Assembly (NCBI RefSeq): GCF_003590095.1
Contig: NC_039502.1
Span: forward strand, 868,001 to 932,000
Source: Trichoplusia ni
Taxonomy: Eukaryota > Arthropoda > Insecta > Lepidoptera > Noctuidae
Direction of reading: 5' to 3'
Length of the DNA stretch: 64,000 bases
The notes beneath the pieces are model-generated. The model did no database searches. It saw only the letters and a list, made by a program, of their open reading frames with translations, and was not told the origin of the DNA. Numbering within the stretch: the stretch's first letter is position 1; every line of letters starts with the position of its first letter. Below are positions 49,411-63,280 of the stretch, in pieces. The position numbers were made by a program, and so were the translations under genes.

Positions 49411-52400
49411 TTTCCCTGGTTGCGTGTGTGCGTGTATCGGGTTTCACAGCGACGCGTGTCAATGTGTGCGTGACTGCGGCAGACTCGATGGCAACGAGCG
49501 CCTGCGCAAGCAAGGGCGCGTTTGGAATGGTGGGATCTTTTACATTAATTACATTAATATAATATAAGTTTGTTAAAATATGTTGGTGGTTTAACCAATT
49601 TTTTTTTAAGTTGGTATGTCATGGAATTATTTATTAGAGATTAATGCAGACACGAAAGTTAAAATTAATGGTTTTCTTAAACAGGTATTGTATTAGAAAT
49701 ATGGGTAATTTCGTTAGTACAAAAATTGAGGACGAGAAGACCCTTTGACTGCAAATAATTTTAACCGAGGTATCAAGGTTTGAAAGGTCACACTTGTTTA
49801 CAAAACAAACCTCTTTTCAGTCACTCACAGACATATTCGAATGACATAATATGTTTGCGAATCGTAAATAGACGACACAGCTGAAGAAGGTTACACAAAT
49901 GATTTGCAAACATGTCGGAACGAAGGTGGAAACAGACTGGAACGCAGTAACAAATCATGTTATAACTTTTATTGGTATGTATTTATAAATTTACATTATA
50001 TTTCTGGATAAAATCGATAAAACTATGTTTTTTAAAGTTTTTTCTTGCACTGAAGTTTGAATTAAATGTTGAATGTCCTAAATTGAATACCGAATACGTT
50101 AGATGACACAATTAAAAAAAAAGAAAACTACTCAACGACGAAATTGCAATCAGCTTTCTTTTTAAGTCAATGATAGATAATAAAAAAAACGTATTAGAAA
50201 AAAGGTTGCATCAAAACTCAAAGCAAAATTACACGTGTATATCACGTCCCTAGCTACGCGCATGTGTGTGTGCATAAGGCGAGGACACACGGAGACAAGA
50301 TGACGCCTTCTACGGTACAAGTTGCAATCCGATGCACGTATTGCGACGCGCCAACGCCCGCGTTGCAACACTACGCTGGCTTCGAAATTTGCCCCTGATC
50401 TTGCAGAATTCTGGTTACCGTTGGTTTTCCTTGAGGAGTAGCAGAAACTACAAGTAAATGCACTGATAATCGTTATTTGTTCATGGTGTTCACTTCTTTT
50501 CAAGTAACCGAAGAGTTTTAAAAACTTTGGGTCTCGACGAAATGATAACGGCTTTTGGATCAACCCCGGATTTTTTCAACAGTAATAAAGTATAAAAGTA
50601 GAGCCATGTTTCACAATTGCTATTCATTTGAATTATTATTTAGTATAAGTATATCAATATGAATCATATACAAAGTTTCGATTTATTACAAATAGCATGA
50701 CGATATCATAATGGTTAGGATACAAACAATCAATGACGAGTTTATTGATCTTAATTAAAACAGATCACTTCGATTAACTTTGACCGAGTGAACTGCTAAG
50801 ACCTTGTTTTTAAACAGTAATAATTGTTTGTTGTTTTTGTTAAAGGGATCCTCTTTACAGGACGCCTTGTAAATATCTTCATCTACAATGAATTGCCACT
50901 ATATTGTGATTCAGGCTTCTTCCCGCTTAGGAAGTTTTGAGCATTGATCACCACCCATCTCTCACTGCAGTTTATCGATTTTAAATTCCAATATTTCGAA
51001 TTTTGTCAGTTTTACCTTAGAATAATTAGGAAATTACTTTGGAAAAGTCACATTGATACTTCGCCTGCATTTGGTTCAAACCGCAAAGTCACCACAAGAT
51101 ATAGCTTTATTCACTATTATTTCTATTTCGGTTAAGCTCTACGAGGTAATGTTATAAACGACTCTCTAAAATTATTTTAATAGTAGTTTTATCATTTTAT
51201 TGAATTTATATGGTGTGGTAACTTAACTTTACGATTATGCTTACACGAATGCGTTTATTTTTGTCGTTTATGTGTCTTTAAAACCTTTAATTCTGTATCT
51301 ATATGCTTTTTTATGTTTTCACACACATAGAAAAACATATTTTAAACTTTATTATTATATGTTTTCAAAGCATTCTGAGGTTCAAGTGACTAACTAGAGT
51401 AGTCACATTATTACATCCAGTAGAAAATATCTCGAATAAATATTTACCTGCAACAACTTTAATCAATTGTCATTTCAAAACATCATTTCCGTTATTGGAA
51501 AAAAAACAAATTTTCCATAGAAAAAGAAACCCTTGAATCACCATATCAGCTATCATTTCTATCTCTCATTTAAGACTAGACGAGAAAATATTCATAACTC
51601 ACGAACCGATAAGATTGCCATTTGACATAACATTAGTCAGACTCAAGTTTTCAAGGAAAACAACATCGGAGATCTAATTACAGATATGCACCTCCTTTCA
51701 CTCTGCCTGTGTTAATTGCTGGCAATCAAGATTCTGTGACTGCTTAGCCCCCTTTTGAATTAGCTTGAAGGGCAAGATTGGAGCTAGAATATTATAAAGA
51801 TATTCTTGGAATGGTTTAAATAATACTAATTGGATTGTTTAATAATGTAGAGTGACAGATTTTTGAGTTAACAACTTTATTTGGCTTATTTTATTAGGCA
51901 AAATACTTTATCGTGATGGTTAATCTATTGCTAGCATGATTTAACTCTGATCAGAGCCAGGCTTTCGTAAATAAATACTAGTATTTGTCCTTCAATAAAA
52001 TATTCTTAAGGATATATACGGGCAATAAATATAATTTCTCGGCACTGCATAGAAAAGAACTTCTCTTGAATTGCAGACAACTGGCACACAAACACATTAT
52101 TTCACTATATTCATGACATTGGTACACAAAATTCTGCATACTAAAGGAACACTTAATTGAGAACCTTATAACTTATAGTATTGAGTTCAAAATTGCACGA
52201 GCCTGTGGCTCAGGTTACAACTAAATGCACTTATCTTAATATAAATGTAATAAACATGTATGGAGCCAACCTCATTTATATGTAGTCTGTATAAAAGTCT
52301 CTACATTGAGATATGAACGTTGGCACTGGCTTGAGAAAGTCTTGCCTCGAACTGTCGCTGATATTTCTATTTCTTAATTTTGTGGACATTATTTTAAATT

Positions 52401-55400
52401 GTATTTTATTACTTTAATTGAAGTTGGTATTTAAAAAATGTACAGCTCAAATTCCATGTAGAGTTGGAACCAGATTAGAGATTACTCAGAAACCCTATAC
52501 GGTCGTTAATGACGTAAGATGAAAGAAAACTGTAACTGTTATACTGTAGCCTTCAAGCATTCTAACAAAAACAGTTTGAAAAGAAATACAGGAATTAACA
52601 GGCAACGCAACCGCTGTTAATGACTTTCCGCAACAGAAGTTAAAATACAGGCAGGTCAGGTAGGGGTTTATCCAAAATCATAATACTAATATAATAGACT
52701 CTACAAAAATAACCCAAGGAAATCTAATTTATTATAAAAGTAAGCTAAATCAAAATGGGATTATTAAATAAAATGTGACTTAACAAGATCTGGTTTGCAA
52801 GTAGCAAGCTGAGCGAGACTTGACGGCGTCGCCTGCGCCTGCTCCGAAGGCGTCCGAGCGCACACGAGCGCGCCCGATACCGTCCGAGGATTACCGTGAA
52901 GAAAATAACCAATAACAACGGGTTTTTTATTTTTAAATTTGAATGGATAAGGAATAGTTTCGAGAAAGTTTCAGTTTTTGAAATTGTAGAGTTTTGTTAG
53001 AATATCGTCCACGGTAGAGCTGTAATTAAACTGAATTGAGACTTGTATTTTCATAATTATACTTTTTATATTCTCTTTCAGGTCCTGAAGAGGTGACTGT
53101 ATTAATTCAGAAAGTTTTTCATCAAGCTAAGTGAAAAAAAAACATAGGTAATGCAAGTTGTAATTAAATATCATATAATTGAACTCAACCAGTTTTCCAT
53201 TTATGTTGACAAACACTAATTAACCGACGTTATTACATAACACTAGCTGTCAAGTGATTCATGGAATACCAATTGTTAATAGAAAAACCTAGATCTGCAG
53301 GCTCATGCGTTGGATAGGTCAAGTGTCATCGCTAATGCCGCGCGACATACCGCACGCTTCCGCGTAATCGTATAAGCATAGCCGCGGTGTACCGGTGTAA
53401 GTTTACGTTGCTAATACTTAACACAATCACCAGCTACAGGCTTGAGTTTGCTTTGTACTTTTGGAAGTAAGAGGATTGAAAACTATGATAAAATGCAGAA
53501 AAAGATTTTGATCTAAACTGATAACTTCGAACGGGAAATCTCTGAATTCGATGATGCGGTTTTCAAAGTTATCCAAATTTAGAAAGACACTTAATAAGAG
53601 AAAGCTACAGGTATTTTTAACCCAAAAACTAAAGCCTTAATGGAATACGGGTAGGATAGTTAAGAATATTTATTGAAAATAAAAACCTTTCTTAATGAAG
53701 GAAAATTGAACCGAAATAATCAAAGACTGGTGGTGGTGGAGGTGTATTTTGAAATTAGGTAACAGCCGAGAAGCTTATGTATACAACCTTTTCGGAACTT
53801 GAATCGTACCTGAAGGACCGTTCCAAAGACATCCGATATTCAAAAAAACATCTTCTTAATGGTCAAATTAATGGTGGATTTATGGTCAGCCGGCGCCGAC
53901 GGGCGTATCGCGTTACACCCAGGTGTTCGGCCATATTCAAATATTACAACAATAATATAAATAATGTTTAACTCCAAATTAATTTAAATAAAATATTGAC
54001 TCGTTTATTTAACGTTAAATGGGTCGTTGGATGAGGTTTTGGGTTCCGCTGGAGTCTGCAGTGAAAAGACGAAATTTATGCACTTTGAAAGGGCAGGTTT
54101 AAACAAGCAGTTCAAATTTATACCACAACCCAGTCCTGAGTTAACTGTTTAAAAAGAATCATAATATTATACAACTCTGCCATCAGTAATGTGTGAAAAT
54201 AAGTTTTTAGAACGAAAAGTGATTTATTTTATTTCTGTTCTCTACATTTATAAGTTCTTCACCCGTAGCATTGTTATAACACGTGTCTTATTTAAACATC
54301 CGTCGTTAAGATCGTATTGTTTGAAATCTATTTCTCAGTATTCCAAGCAACCTTTGACTTAACTTCTCATTTAAGAAAAATACAATTCAATTAAAAAGCG
54401 TGACACACACAGCGCAATAGTGTTTATCTAAGTATATCAGTTCTGTAGAGATCTTCCGCAATTGAGTATACTTAAACAATGTTGTGTGCATCAAACACAG
54501 GAGATAAATGGAAAAGGGATATATTCCTTGGTGGTCAAGGCGATAATTGTGTTCGTTCCTCATCGTCTTACCAAAACGTTATTGAAGTGGTGGATGCAAA
54601 GCACTACGGTGTAGAACGGTGTCTCTTTATCGAAACTTCAACATTCGTTCTAGAGAGAGATAGAGCTACACCAAGACAAAGACTATGAAAAAAATATACC
54701 TCCAACTGCCCAAAAACAAATGAATAAATATATTTAACGCATTTTTCTCTTTTCTTTGAACTCTATATTTCTATTGCAAATGTCATCTGTGAAATGTACT
54801 GTGCTAGTTTCTCTCATTCGATTTACGATTTGATTGTGAGTCTAGCCTTGTTCACAAGAGTTATTGTTTTGATGCTGTTTTGTTTTATTGATCTTTTCGC
54901 TAGCAAGTGTTCGGTATTGATGAGGCTAATTTTTGATTGGAAGTTAAGCAAAACTGGCAAAGAGGGGAACAAAATATGGTACATTGCGACTCAAATTATC
55001 AAGTAGCCATGCTGATGCTAGCCAATATCATCTAACTACTTCATGCAAAAAGGTGCATTGTGTATTCAAAATAAAGCAATGGTAATTAATACCAAACTGT
55101 AGATAACATGGTAAATAACATCCAATCTTTATGCAAATTGTAATACGGAATTAATATTCTACACCTGTGCAATAATTATTTAAATAACCTTTTAGACTAA
55201 TTAGCTAATTAAATTAGATTTTGATGTTTTATTGAAATCTGATACGATGTGAAATGTGTGCACCTGTGAAATTATACGATGTTTAACATATTAATTAGAA
55301 AAGGATTCGTGTCAAATGGCCAAGCTCGGTGTCTTTATAACCTTAGGAATTAATTTCTTGAATGTTCTTTAAGAAATTGTGATTTCTATTGCACTGATCT

Positions 55401-56000
55401 TTGGTTTAAGTTACTTAATGTTCCAATAAGTTATGTTCTTGAAGCACGTTTCTCACCTCAATAAACAACTAACTCACTTTTTAAAAAGTAATTAAAAATA
55501 ACTTAAAAGATGAATCACAATTTAAAAATAGATGCATAATTACAATACCGCAATTTTAAATCAATTAATTAACAATTGTGCTAATGAATGACACGCGCGT
55601 AACAATTGCCTTTCCATGTTACTACGAAAAACCCAATGGCTGAGACTAAAATAGCACACCCACTTTTGATAACATTAGATTAAAGTAAAAGATTCATCGA
55701 AAAAAAAATGACGTTTTTTAAATTTTAAATTCCAACTCTACAATATCCTAAGTGATGAGAATTGCACAAGTCGTAATATAAACAGTACGTTTGTAATTTA
55801 GCAGATTATCTAATGCAATACGTTTAGTTGCGCTTGTTGCCCGCTAGGGGTCGCCTTGCGATAAGAGAAGTTCTGGGAAGGCAAGCGCGAGGGTCCGAGT
55901 GCGTTGATGTCTTTTGTATTACGACGCGGAATAATATTCCTTAGGTCATAATTTTGTAATTTTTGTTGGCTTTCTGAGCATGTTTGTTTTCTGGTTGATT
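49411..56000. other. Gene-poor tract with CpG-rich islands
   Basis: Islands at 49415-49535, 50225-50405, 52795-52905, 53320-53405 and 55825-55920. A minus-strand frame of 133 codons (50162-50563) crosses one island but shows no known domain and is arginine-rich, as expected of GC-rich non-coding sequence. Nothing else was recognised. Confidence 0.45.
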
Positions 56001-59000
56001 TTATTTTTGTTTTTAAGTTTCTCGTTTAATTGAAGATTTTATTATGATTTTTAAAAATAATTTAAAGTAAAATTGCAGATGCTTTGCATGCTAGAATAAT
56101 CGTAACTGAATTTTTTGCTGCAAAAACTTTTCTCGTACTTAGGCTGTTTTTTGCGTATTTATTTTTTTAATCATTGAAACACATAAATTTAACTAAAATT
56201 GTAATCTATCGTCAAAAAAACTAGTAATCTCTAAGACATTTTCCCATACATTTGTACGAAGCTAAACTCGTCGCGGTAAAGCATGGTTATAAATCTCGGA
56301 GCTCTTGGACTATAGTCAAGGAGTCGTAACATTGTCCGTATTTATGTGTTTTGAAGTATCTTCGGAACACCCCGTATCGTTGACTATCGTTTATTTTATC
56401 GTCCACTGACGTTTTAACGTCGGTCAACAGGTTGGCTTATGTAGCACGTTTATTGAAATAATGTATAATCAATTTGTATACCAGGGTTTGTACTTGTCTT
56501 GTTTAGCGTTTTTCAGTAAGTAAATTACATCGTCCTAATAGGCACAAGAAGTTTACGCTCACCGTAAAAAGGTTTATCCAAGCACTTCGTTTTTTTTTGT
56601 ACTATCAAATAGAAAAGTAGTTTTTTTTTTAAGGGAATGGCTATATAAAGTGAAATAGATACCTATATATTTATTTCATTCAGTTTGATTTTTAAGTAAC
56701 TGCTTTAAAAATTGATGGATACATTTTTACTTTTAATATTCTGAAACATCTATGTAATTTTATGGAGAATTTATAAATAACATTCTTAGGTCTTCAGTAA
56801 ACATCCAGGCAGGTATCATTTTATTGATGTTAAAGGCTTTGTTTATTTTATTTGTAGTTTTAGTGTCTCTCCTCCGTTTTATGTGAGGTTTGTGCACACA
56901 GGTTTACTACCAGCGGTTATAAAAATAGCTGAAACTAAATTTCAATATATTTGAACTGTGTGTATGTGCTTTAAAAATATAAGTTCTTATGCTTTTACGA
57001 TAATTTTCAATATAAGAAACGGCAAACAGCGAACCGTTAGTTCATTAACAATTTATCATGCAAACGTTTTTAACTCGTAAGAAAATAATTAATTTTTTCT
57101 TACGATTTTCTTTCATTCTTTCATTCCTTTACTCTCGATAGGCTATACCATTTTCAAGCTCATTCCTCTATTATACAAATTGCGTGGTTAATTTGTTTTC
57201 AGAAATGTATACTTGAATTAATGTTTTGGTATCACAATAAAACGCAGCGTGCATTAGATGCATACAGATAGTGATGAACGTGGATGACGCAATAACTGTT
57301 ACGTTTACGTTATCTCTGGACTAGCCTTTCTAATGACTACAAAAAATGTAGGTCTAATAATAACGCAAGAAGGGAAGATGCTGTAATCCGTATTTAGTTA
57401 TAAAAAGGATGATAAATTTAGGAGTCATTCTCTGGATAACATCTTGCCTAAGGCCTCTACAAAAGAGTGGAATAAATTAGCTACAATGCAAATAATTAAA
57501 ATGGGTTGAAATAAAGAAAATCTTAAAATTCTAAATATTACTATGCTCGTAATACCTTATACAAACTTGTTACAAAAAACTGTATCTGAGACATTGTAGA
57601 GAACATTACATAATGATAAATAGTTGATACAATATCGTATATTCAATGGAATCGATCAATCGCACGTCAATGTTATAATATTTATGTTTTCTGCCTCCGC
57701 AGCGGTGACTGGTTAGCCTAGAATGTATTACGAATTTTGATTAATAGCTATTCTAGATATTACTCTGCTGTCCTTCTCTAAACTGGTATTCATACAAAAG
57801 TAGAGCTTATTATTCTTTTAAAAAGAATTGTCGCAACGTGGGAAATTGTATGAGTTCAATCTTTGTGAAATGAAGATTCGTTTTGGGATAAATGTTAGAT
57901 TACGCGAGCAATGCAACAACCTGTGCCGCCAACTATTGTCATTATAACGCGATGTAATAATCTAAAAATAGAATAAACCATAAAAAGAGAACGTAAGAAA
58001 TTGTTAAGGCCTCCACACATTATCACGTTTCGGTAATTACAAAAAAAGTCATGTGATTTAGATTACTATTATGACTTAGTAAACAATTCTACGTCTATTT
58101 AAATTGGAAGTGAGCAATGTTTGAGTAAACAGAGACTTTCGTTTTTATTATTTACTTAGTTTCGTTTGCTTAACGCACGGGTAAGCCTCGTATATCGCTT
58201 ATCCCTCAAGTGGCGAACCGTCAGAGTAATTTACATCTACGTATCAGATAACGAGATAAAATTGACACGTTTTTATCAATAGCAACAATGTATAAGATTA
58301 GGTTTTGATTCGCGAATGCGTTCGAGTGTGACACGTCCTTTAAATATTTACTTTAACTATTTGCAGCCGGATTTGTGAGTTGCTTAAAGAGGTTTTATGT
58401 ACGTTTGTGTTTGTTACGTATACAACGAAGATGACAAATAAAGAACAAGGTATGATTTGAAAACCATTAAAAAAAACTTAAATACTTTTTTTGTTATGTT
58501 GGTTTTCCGAATGATGGGATGATTAGTACCAAAATCATAAGAGGTTAGATATTCTTGATAATATTTATATAAGTGATAAAGATTGTTATATGATTGTTGA
58601 CATGGAATGTTGATAATTTTAAGCCGAATCTATGACGGATCTGTCGTCAGCGCAAAAGTAAGTCAGCGTTTCTCAAACATATTGTCACGTACACGAGCCT
58701 TTTTGCATTGAACTCTTTGCAGAGACACACTGTAATAAAACAGTGATTTCAAAATATGTTCTTGATCATAAATAATATATTTAAACTTTAATGTAGGAAG
58801 TTAGTATTTTCATTTTGCGTTTTTATGGGAAAGTATTGAGAATGTGAAGTTGCAAAAATACGTCAAATACTTAGCAATAAATAAATAGTATGCAAAACAT
58901 AAAAAGAAAGATCAGCATTTCTTTTATTACCGATGAATGTCCACTTGGAACCCAAACAAAACTTTTGTTTGCAAACAACATCAAATACAGTATAAAAAAC

Positions 59001-59130
59001 TGATCGCTTACTTGGAACTAAGTTAATATCACTTGTACCAATCCAGCCTCCGATTACGCACCGGTTCCAACTGGACACCCACGATTAAAACGAAAAATAA
59101 ATGCGGGAAATATTGTTTCTTTTGTTTTAC
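56001..59130. other. AT-rich stretch, nothing recognised
   Basis: No gene, clear repeat or island was seen on either strand. Confidence 0.4.
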
Positions 59131-59134
59131 TCAC

Positions 59135-59202
59135 TTTATATCCGAAATGCGAATAATGTTCACAACACTGACCGAAAGCGAGCGTAAGATATATAGAGCG
59201 AA
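59135..59202 (-). promoter_or_regulatory. Candidate distal promoter with TATA and initiator
   Basis: On the minus strand, ctatatatc (TATATAT at 59195-59189) is followed 26 bp on by the arthropod initiator TCAGT (59171-59167). A donor AAA|GTGAGT follows with the exon end at 59135. The first exon would be only 35 nt and non-coding. The spacing is slightly short of the preferred 30-31 bp. It lies at the edge of a strong CpG island (59160-59425). ITP is the only minus-strand gene seen downstream. Confidence 0.35.
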
Positions 59203-59425
59203 CGAATGTGGCGCGTCTCGGGGACGACGGGCGTGCGTTCTGCCTCGCGTACGATACTCGTTTGGTCTTTACGCTTCACGCTTGACGTTTTTATGGATCA
59301 CTCACCGCTGTGATTGGCCGAGCCGACGAGCCCGCTCGCTACGTCACACCAAGCCTTTAGGGCTCGCACGCGATACATTTTTATTACAGTTCCGAAGTTT
59401 CTACGGTGTAGCACAGTTCAGTTTT
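59203..59425. promoter_or_regulatory. CpG-rich island with CCAAT box
   Basis: Dense CpG sequence with tgattggccga (59311-59321; CCAAT on minus) and a CRE-like tacgtcac. A 132-codon plus-strand frame spans 59033-59431 but is best explained as GC-driven. The same 11-mer CCAAT site occurs at 31196-31206. Confidence 0.4.
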
Positions 59426-59865
59426 AGGTAGTCACTTGTACATACACATCGTCTCGTAAAAGTAGGGGAAATAAAATCAATTCGTATATTTGTTAATAAT
59501 TTGTGATTTCATATAAAACAAATCGAATTTAAAATTTCATTATTCAAAACATCCTACTTCTGTTATACTATGCGACAATAAAAAAAGTTAAACCTTATCT
59601 TAAAAAAAGAAATGAAAGCATCCTGTAGCTTATATCTCATGCAAAGTTACGTCAAGTCAAATAAAACAATATTGGCACAAAATCTTATCCTTCGCTCCAA
59701 CAAATTAAAAAAAAATATACAAAAAAGGAGTTTGCATACTGATAAATAAAATATACTTCAATCAAATTCTAACACTTCTATTTTTAAATACACTAAATTT
59801 AGCCAACATTACACGTGAAGGACCTAAACGCTAGGGAAAAAACTTAGCAAGATAATAACACTTAC

Positions 59866-59969
59866 CCAAGTAATATTTGGAATATATTGGTACAGACAGT
59901 TTGTTTCGCGACTGCAACAGTCAAGCCGTTCGGGAGGCGTGGTAGCAAAGCTCTTCGCTCGGCGCGACT
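59866..59969 (-). promoter_or_regulatory. Candidate first exon with initiator
   Basis: On the minus strand, gtgTCAGTcgcg gives an initiator with start at about 59969. A 104-nt GC-rich stretch is followed by the strong donor TTGG|GTAAGTG (exon end 59866). No TATA box is seen. It would be another non-coding leader exon for ITP. Confidence 0.3.
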
Positions 59970-60359
59970 GACACCGGCTGAATTACACGAGTACATGACT
60001 CCCATTGTTTGCCTGCCTATAGCTGCGAGACGGGGTTTGTGTTTGTACGTCGATTTCATATTTTAAACAATTAAAATGAAGATAAATTTAAGTTTTATGA
60101 CCCTCTCACTAAAGTTTCATTTAGCAGAAGTTTATGTTTTTAGCTGTATTTTTAATTAAATATAAATTGTTAAGCCTGTCTGTAATGGGGAATAAATATT
60201 ATGGTTATCTTTGCCAATGAGAGAAATATCTCTTATTTTAAAGATTACTTCAAAGTTGGTGGTATATACGTCACAATAAATAATCACTTAAATAGTAAAA
60301 ACGACCGTTTGTTAATTATAGACAATACACAAAAGTTTTAATTTAATTCTTGCAAGCAA

Positions 60360-60540
60360 AACCGCGTGCAACAGTGAGTAGTTGAGTAATTAAGTACGAT
60401 GATGCGCAAGGCGTCTGCATTCTTCAATCAGACGAGTGCCTACGTGACGATGTATGTGTGTATGTTGTATGGCTGAATGTTAACCGCCTCGCGAGCCTTT
60501 GGCAAAGCTTTATGCGTTTCAGAATGCCCGGCCCCCGCTC
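60360..60540. other. CpG-rich island
   Basis: GC-rich relative to the neighbourhood (for example 'cgcctcgcgagcc', 'gcccggcccccgctc'). No gene or repeat recognised. Confidence 0.35.
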
Positions 60541-60699
60541 AACGAAAGTGTGAAAAATATTGACACAAATAGTTTAATTACCATGCAACTTAAATCTCGT
60601 ATTTTAGTATACTCCAAAGATTTTTTGTTGTAATCTCTTAATAAATCAGTTTTCAAAAAATAGTTTAGTGGTTTGGTAGACAGAAGCTAGAAATCTAAC

Positions 60700-60860
60700 A
60701 ACCAGTCTTACAAAGAGGTGTGTTGGCCAGGTAACTGGGTTGAGGAGATCAAACGTACAGTCAGTCCTGATAAAACAGTGCTAGTACTAAGATACATCTG
60801 GTTAGATTGGAAGCCAACCCCAACATAATTTGGTATAAAGGCTAGGCGGATGATGACTTG
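60700..60860 (+). mobile_element. Lepidopteran SINE/LINE tail
   Basis: 'aggtaactgggttgaggag', 'acatctggttagattggaag', 'ccaaccccaacataatttgg' and 'ggctaggcggatgatga' match in order the 3' half of one of the most abundant lepidopteran interspersed repeats. The 5' part is truncated. Confidence 0.7.
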
Positions 60861-62100
60861 TGAGAATGATGACCAAAAACGAATACTGCATTTGTTTTGT
60901 TAATGTGTAAGAAGTAGGTATACAGGAAATAACGATTATGCACCACATGTATCACTTATGTAGCCAAGTAGGTCCATAATACAATCATCTCTTTTAAATA
61001 TTATTCAAGATTCAAATCGTCTGAAATAAATTAGTGATAACGACGAAGTGATGAAGAACTCTGTATGATCTTAAAGTATGCTGAAACTATTAAATAAAAT
61101 TACGTAAGTTCTATGATACTGTCCTGTTTAAAGACTATTCTACTATAACATAGAAACGAATAAACAGTTAAAACTCTTAAATTGTCGTAATACTTACTAC
61201 CAAACTATAAAGCATATTATGACTTACAGAAGTTGCTCCCTTTTCATTTTTTATTTTTCGCGATCGACAGAAGTTTTCTAGGAAGTTGGTAAATGTAACC
61301 CAATGTTAATGAAAATCAATCCAAAATTAGTCTAAATTTTGGGGGAAAGGCAAATTCAATTCAATATCATGATTGTGAAAGATTATGTATGTCAACGTTT
61401 CTGATAAACGATAGCAATAGCCTTCGGAGTGTCATTTAATATCTTTTCGCTTGTTCTGTGTCCGTCTTGTTTTATTTATCAAACGATTTGTTTGATAAAT
61501 ACACGAGTGACCAGTGGTAGATAAGTTTTAAAATTAAAATAATGGAAAATTTTCGTTTCCATTATTTGAGAAAATTACGGGCCAATGCCGTTTTTATATC
61601 GTATTGACGAGGACTCGTGAGATGCTTAAACAAAAAGTGCCTAAAGAATGAAATAGAAGGATATGCATTTCTGTTACAGGGACTTTTACCTATTATTAAC
61701 TCAGAAAAAAAACCGCAACCAAAAAATATTACTAAAAATCAAGCGCAGCAGTCATGAAGAATTGAGTTTTTTAATCAAATAATTCTACATAATCAATCAT
61801 TTTTATTTTTTATATTAAACGGCAATAATAAAAAATAACCAGTTTCTGAGTACGGAATAGTTCACGGCAATTACATTTCTCTTGTACGAGTCACGTGGTT
61901 TTGACTTGAGGCTTTCAATACGATCCCAATTAGTGTAGTTTTATCAGGTGACAATCAATTGATTGTTTAATACAGCTTGAGTATGGGTTTATGATAAACA
62001 GCATCATTTATTTAGTGACTTTTTATTAGTGAAATTAAATTTTACTTAAATTAAATTTTATCTGCTTTTTTTGTAGTTTTCGAAAATTTTATTGTCACTA
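60861..62100. other. AT-rich stretch, nothing recognised
   Basis: No gene, island or defined repeat seen. Confidence 0.4.
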
Positions 62101-62179
62101 GAAGCAGTCGAAGCCTTCGCCCAAGCTTTCTCCCGAGACCAGTGAAAAAAGTGAATTTAAAATGCCTGTAAAAAGCCGC

Positions 62180-62260
62180 TAAGTTTTAAGTAACTTTTTT
62201 TATTATATTTAAGACTTAATGTACCCTTTGTTTACAAATAAAAGATTGATTGATTGATTA
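62180..62260 (+). mobile_element. Probable non-LTR retrotransposon 3' end
   Basis: 'tgtttacaaataaaagattg' continuing into a (ATTG)n run is a typical 3' tail of lepidopteran non-LTR elements. The 5' extent is not clear. Confidence 0.35.
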
Positions 62261-63280
62261 AACCTAAAAATGCTTCATACTTACAAAAACCGTTGTCATT
62301 AATTTTGCCTGCAAACTGATTATGCATGATCTTCAAGAAGCTATTTTAGTTAAACAGACTATTTGTCACATCTATACTATTTCCTACAACAGTCAGAAAT
62401 TCTCATTACATACGGAATCGGAACACTAACTTCCAAAATATTTATGTTTAATAAACAAGATCTGTTGTAATCTGATAAAAGATGTTACGTCTCCGAGATT
62501 AGTTTGTTTGTCTTCGTGACGCAAGCACATGTGACTAATATAATAAAGTTACCTTAAAACGGTGAAATAAATATCGATAAAAAGTAGAGATAGTATGTTG
62601 TATGGAGACGGTAAGCAGACAAGTCTGAAATATACGACTAAGTAAACTTATGAGACTTAGGTAATGGTATTAAGATTGGTCATTTAATTCAATAATTTCC
62701 AATCTTGATCAGTTTAAAACGCAAAGGTAACCCAAGACATCCAAATATATTTGTAGTAACCACCTTGATGATGCAATCCATAAACGACGAGCAAATGTAC
62801 GTTTCATAATTTATTTATTTATTTAATTATCACACTAATCTACCATTACAGTTTACTTAACCTAATGCGGTAGCTAGGACTAAACAAAGGTCTAAGTATT
62901 TATGTGAACTAAGGTTTCAGAGATTGAATTATTATGCACATAGTTGCAGATCTAAATTCCAGCAACTGTTTTAATATGTAATTAAATAATTACAATCCTT
63001 AATCGAGGCTCTTTTTAAGAAAAATCTCTTAACAGTTTTACATGTTGGAAGATACTATACATTTCCTTTAAACGTCGAAGGACACACCCGTCCAGATGTG
63101 CCATGTATGAATCAACTTTTTTACTTTTTTTGCTTTAGGGTTTCTAACTTACAAACATGAAAATATAAAACCCAACCCGTGCTCTCCTAAAAGCACAGAT
63201 AACTGTCTGAAACATATTTTACAATTCTTACACCGACTAATATCTTTTCTCCTCTTTAATCTTGTCTTTCTCTTTCTTAC

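Noticed and set aside
50162..50563. Minus-strand frame of 133 codons
   Set aside because: Arginine-rich and low in domain signals, crossing a CpG island; no homology recognised.
59033..59431. Plus-strand frame of 132 codons
   Set aside because: Coincides with a promoter-like CpG island and shows no known domain.
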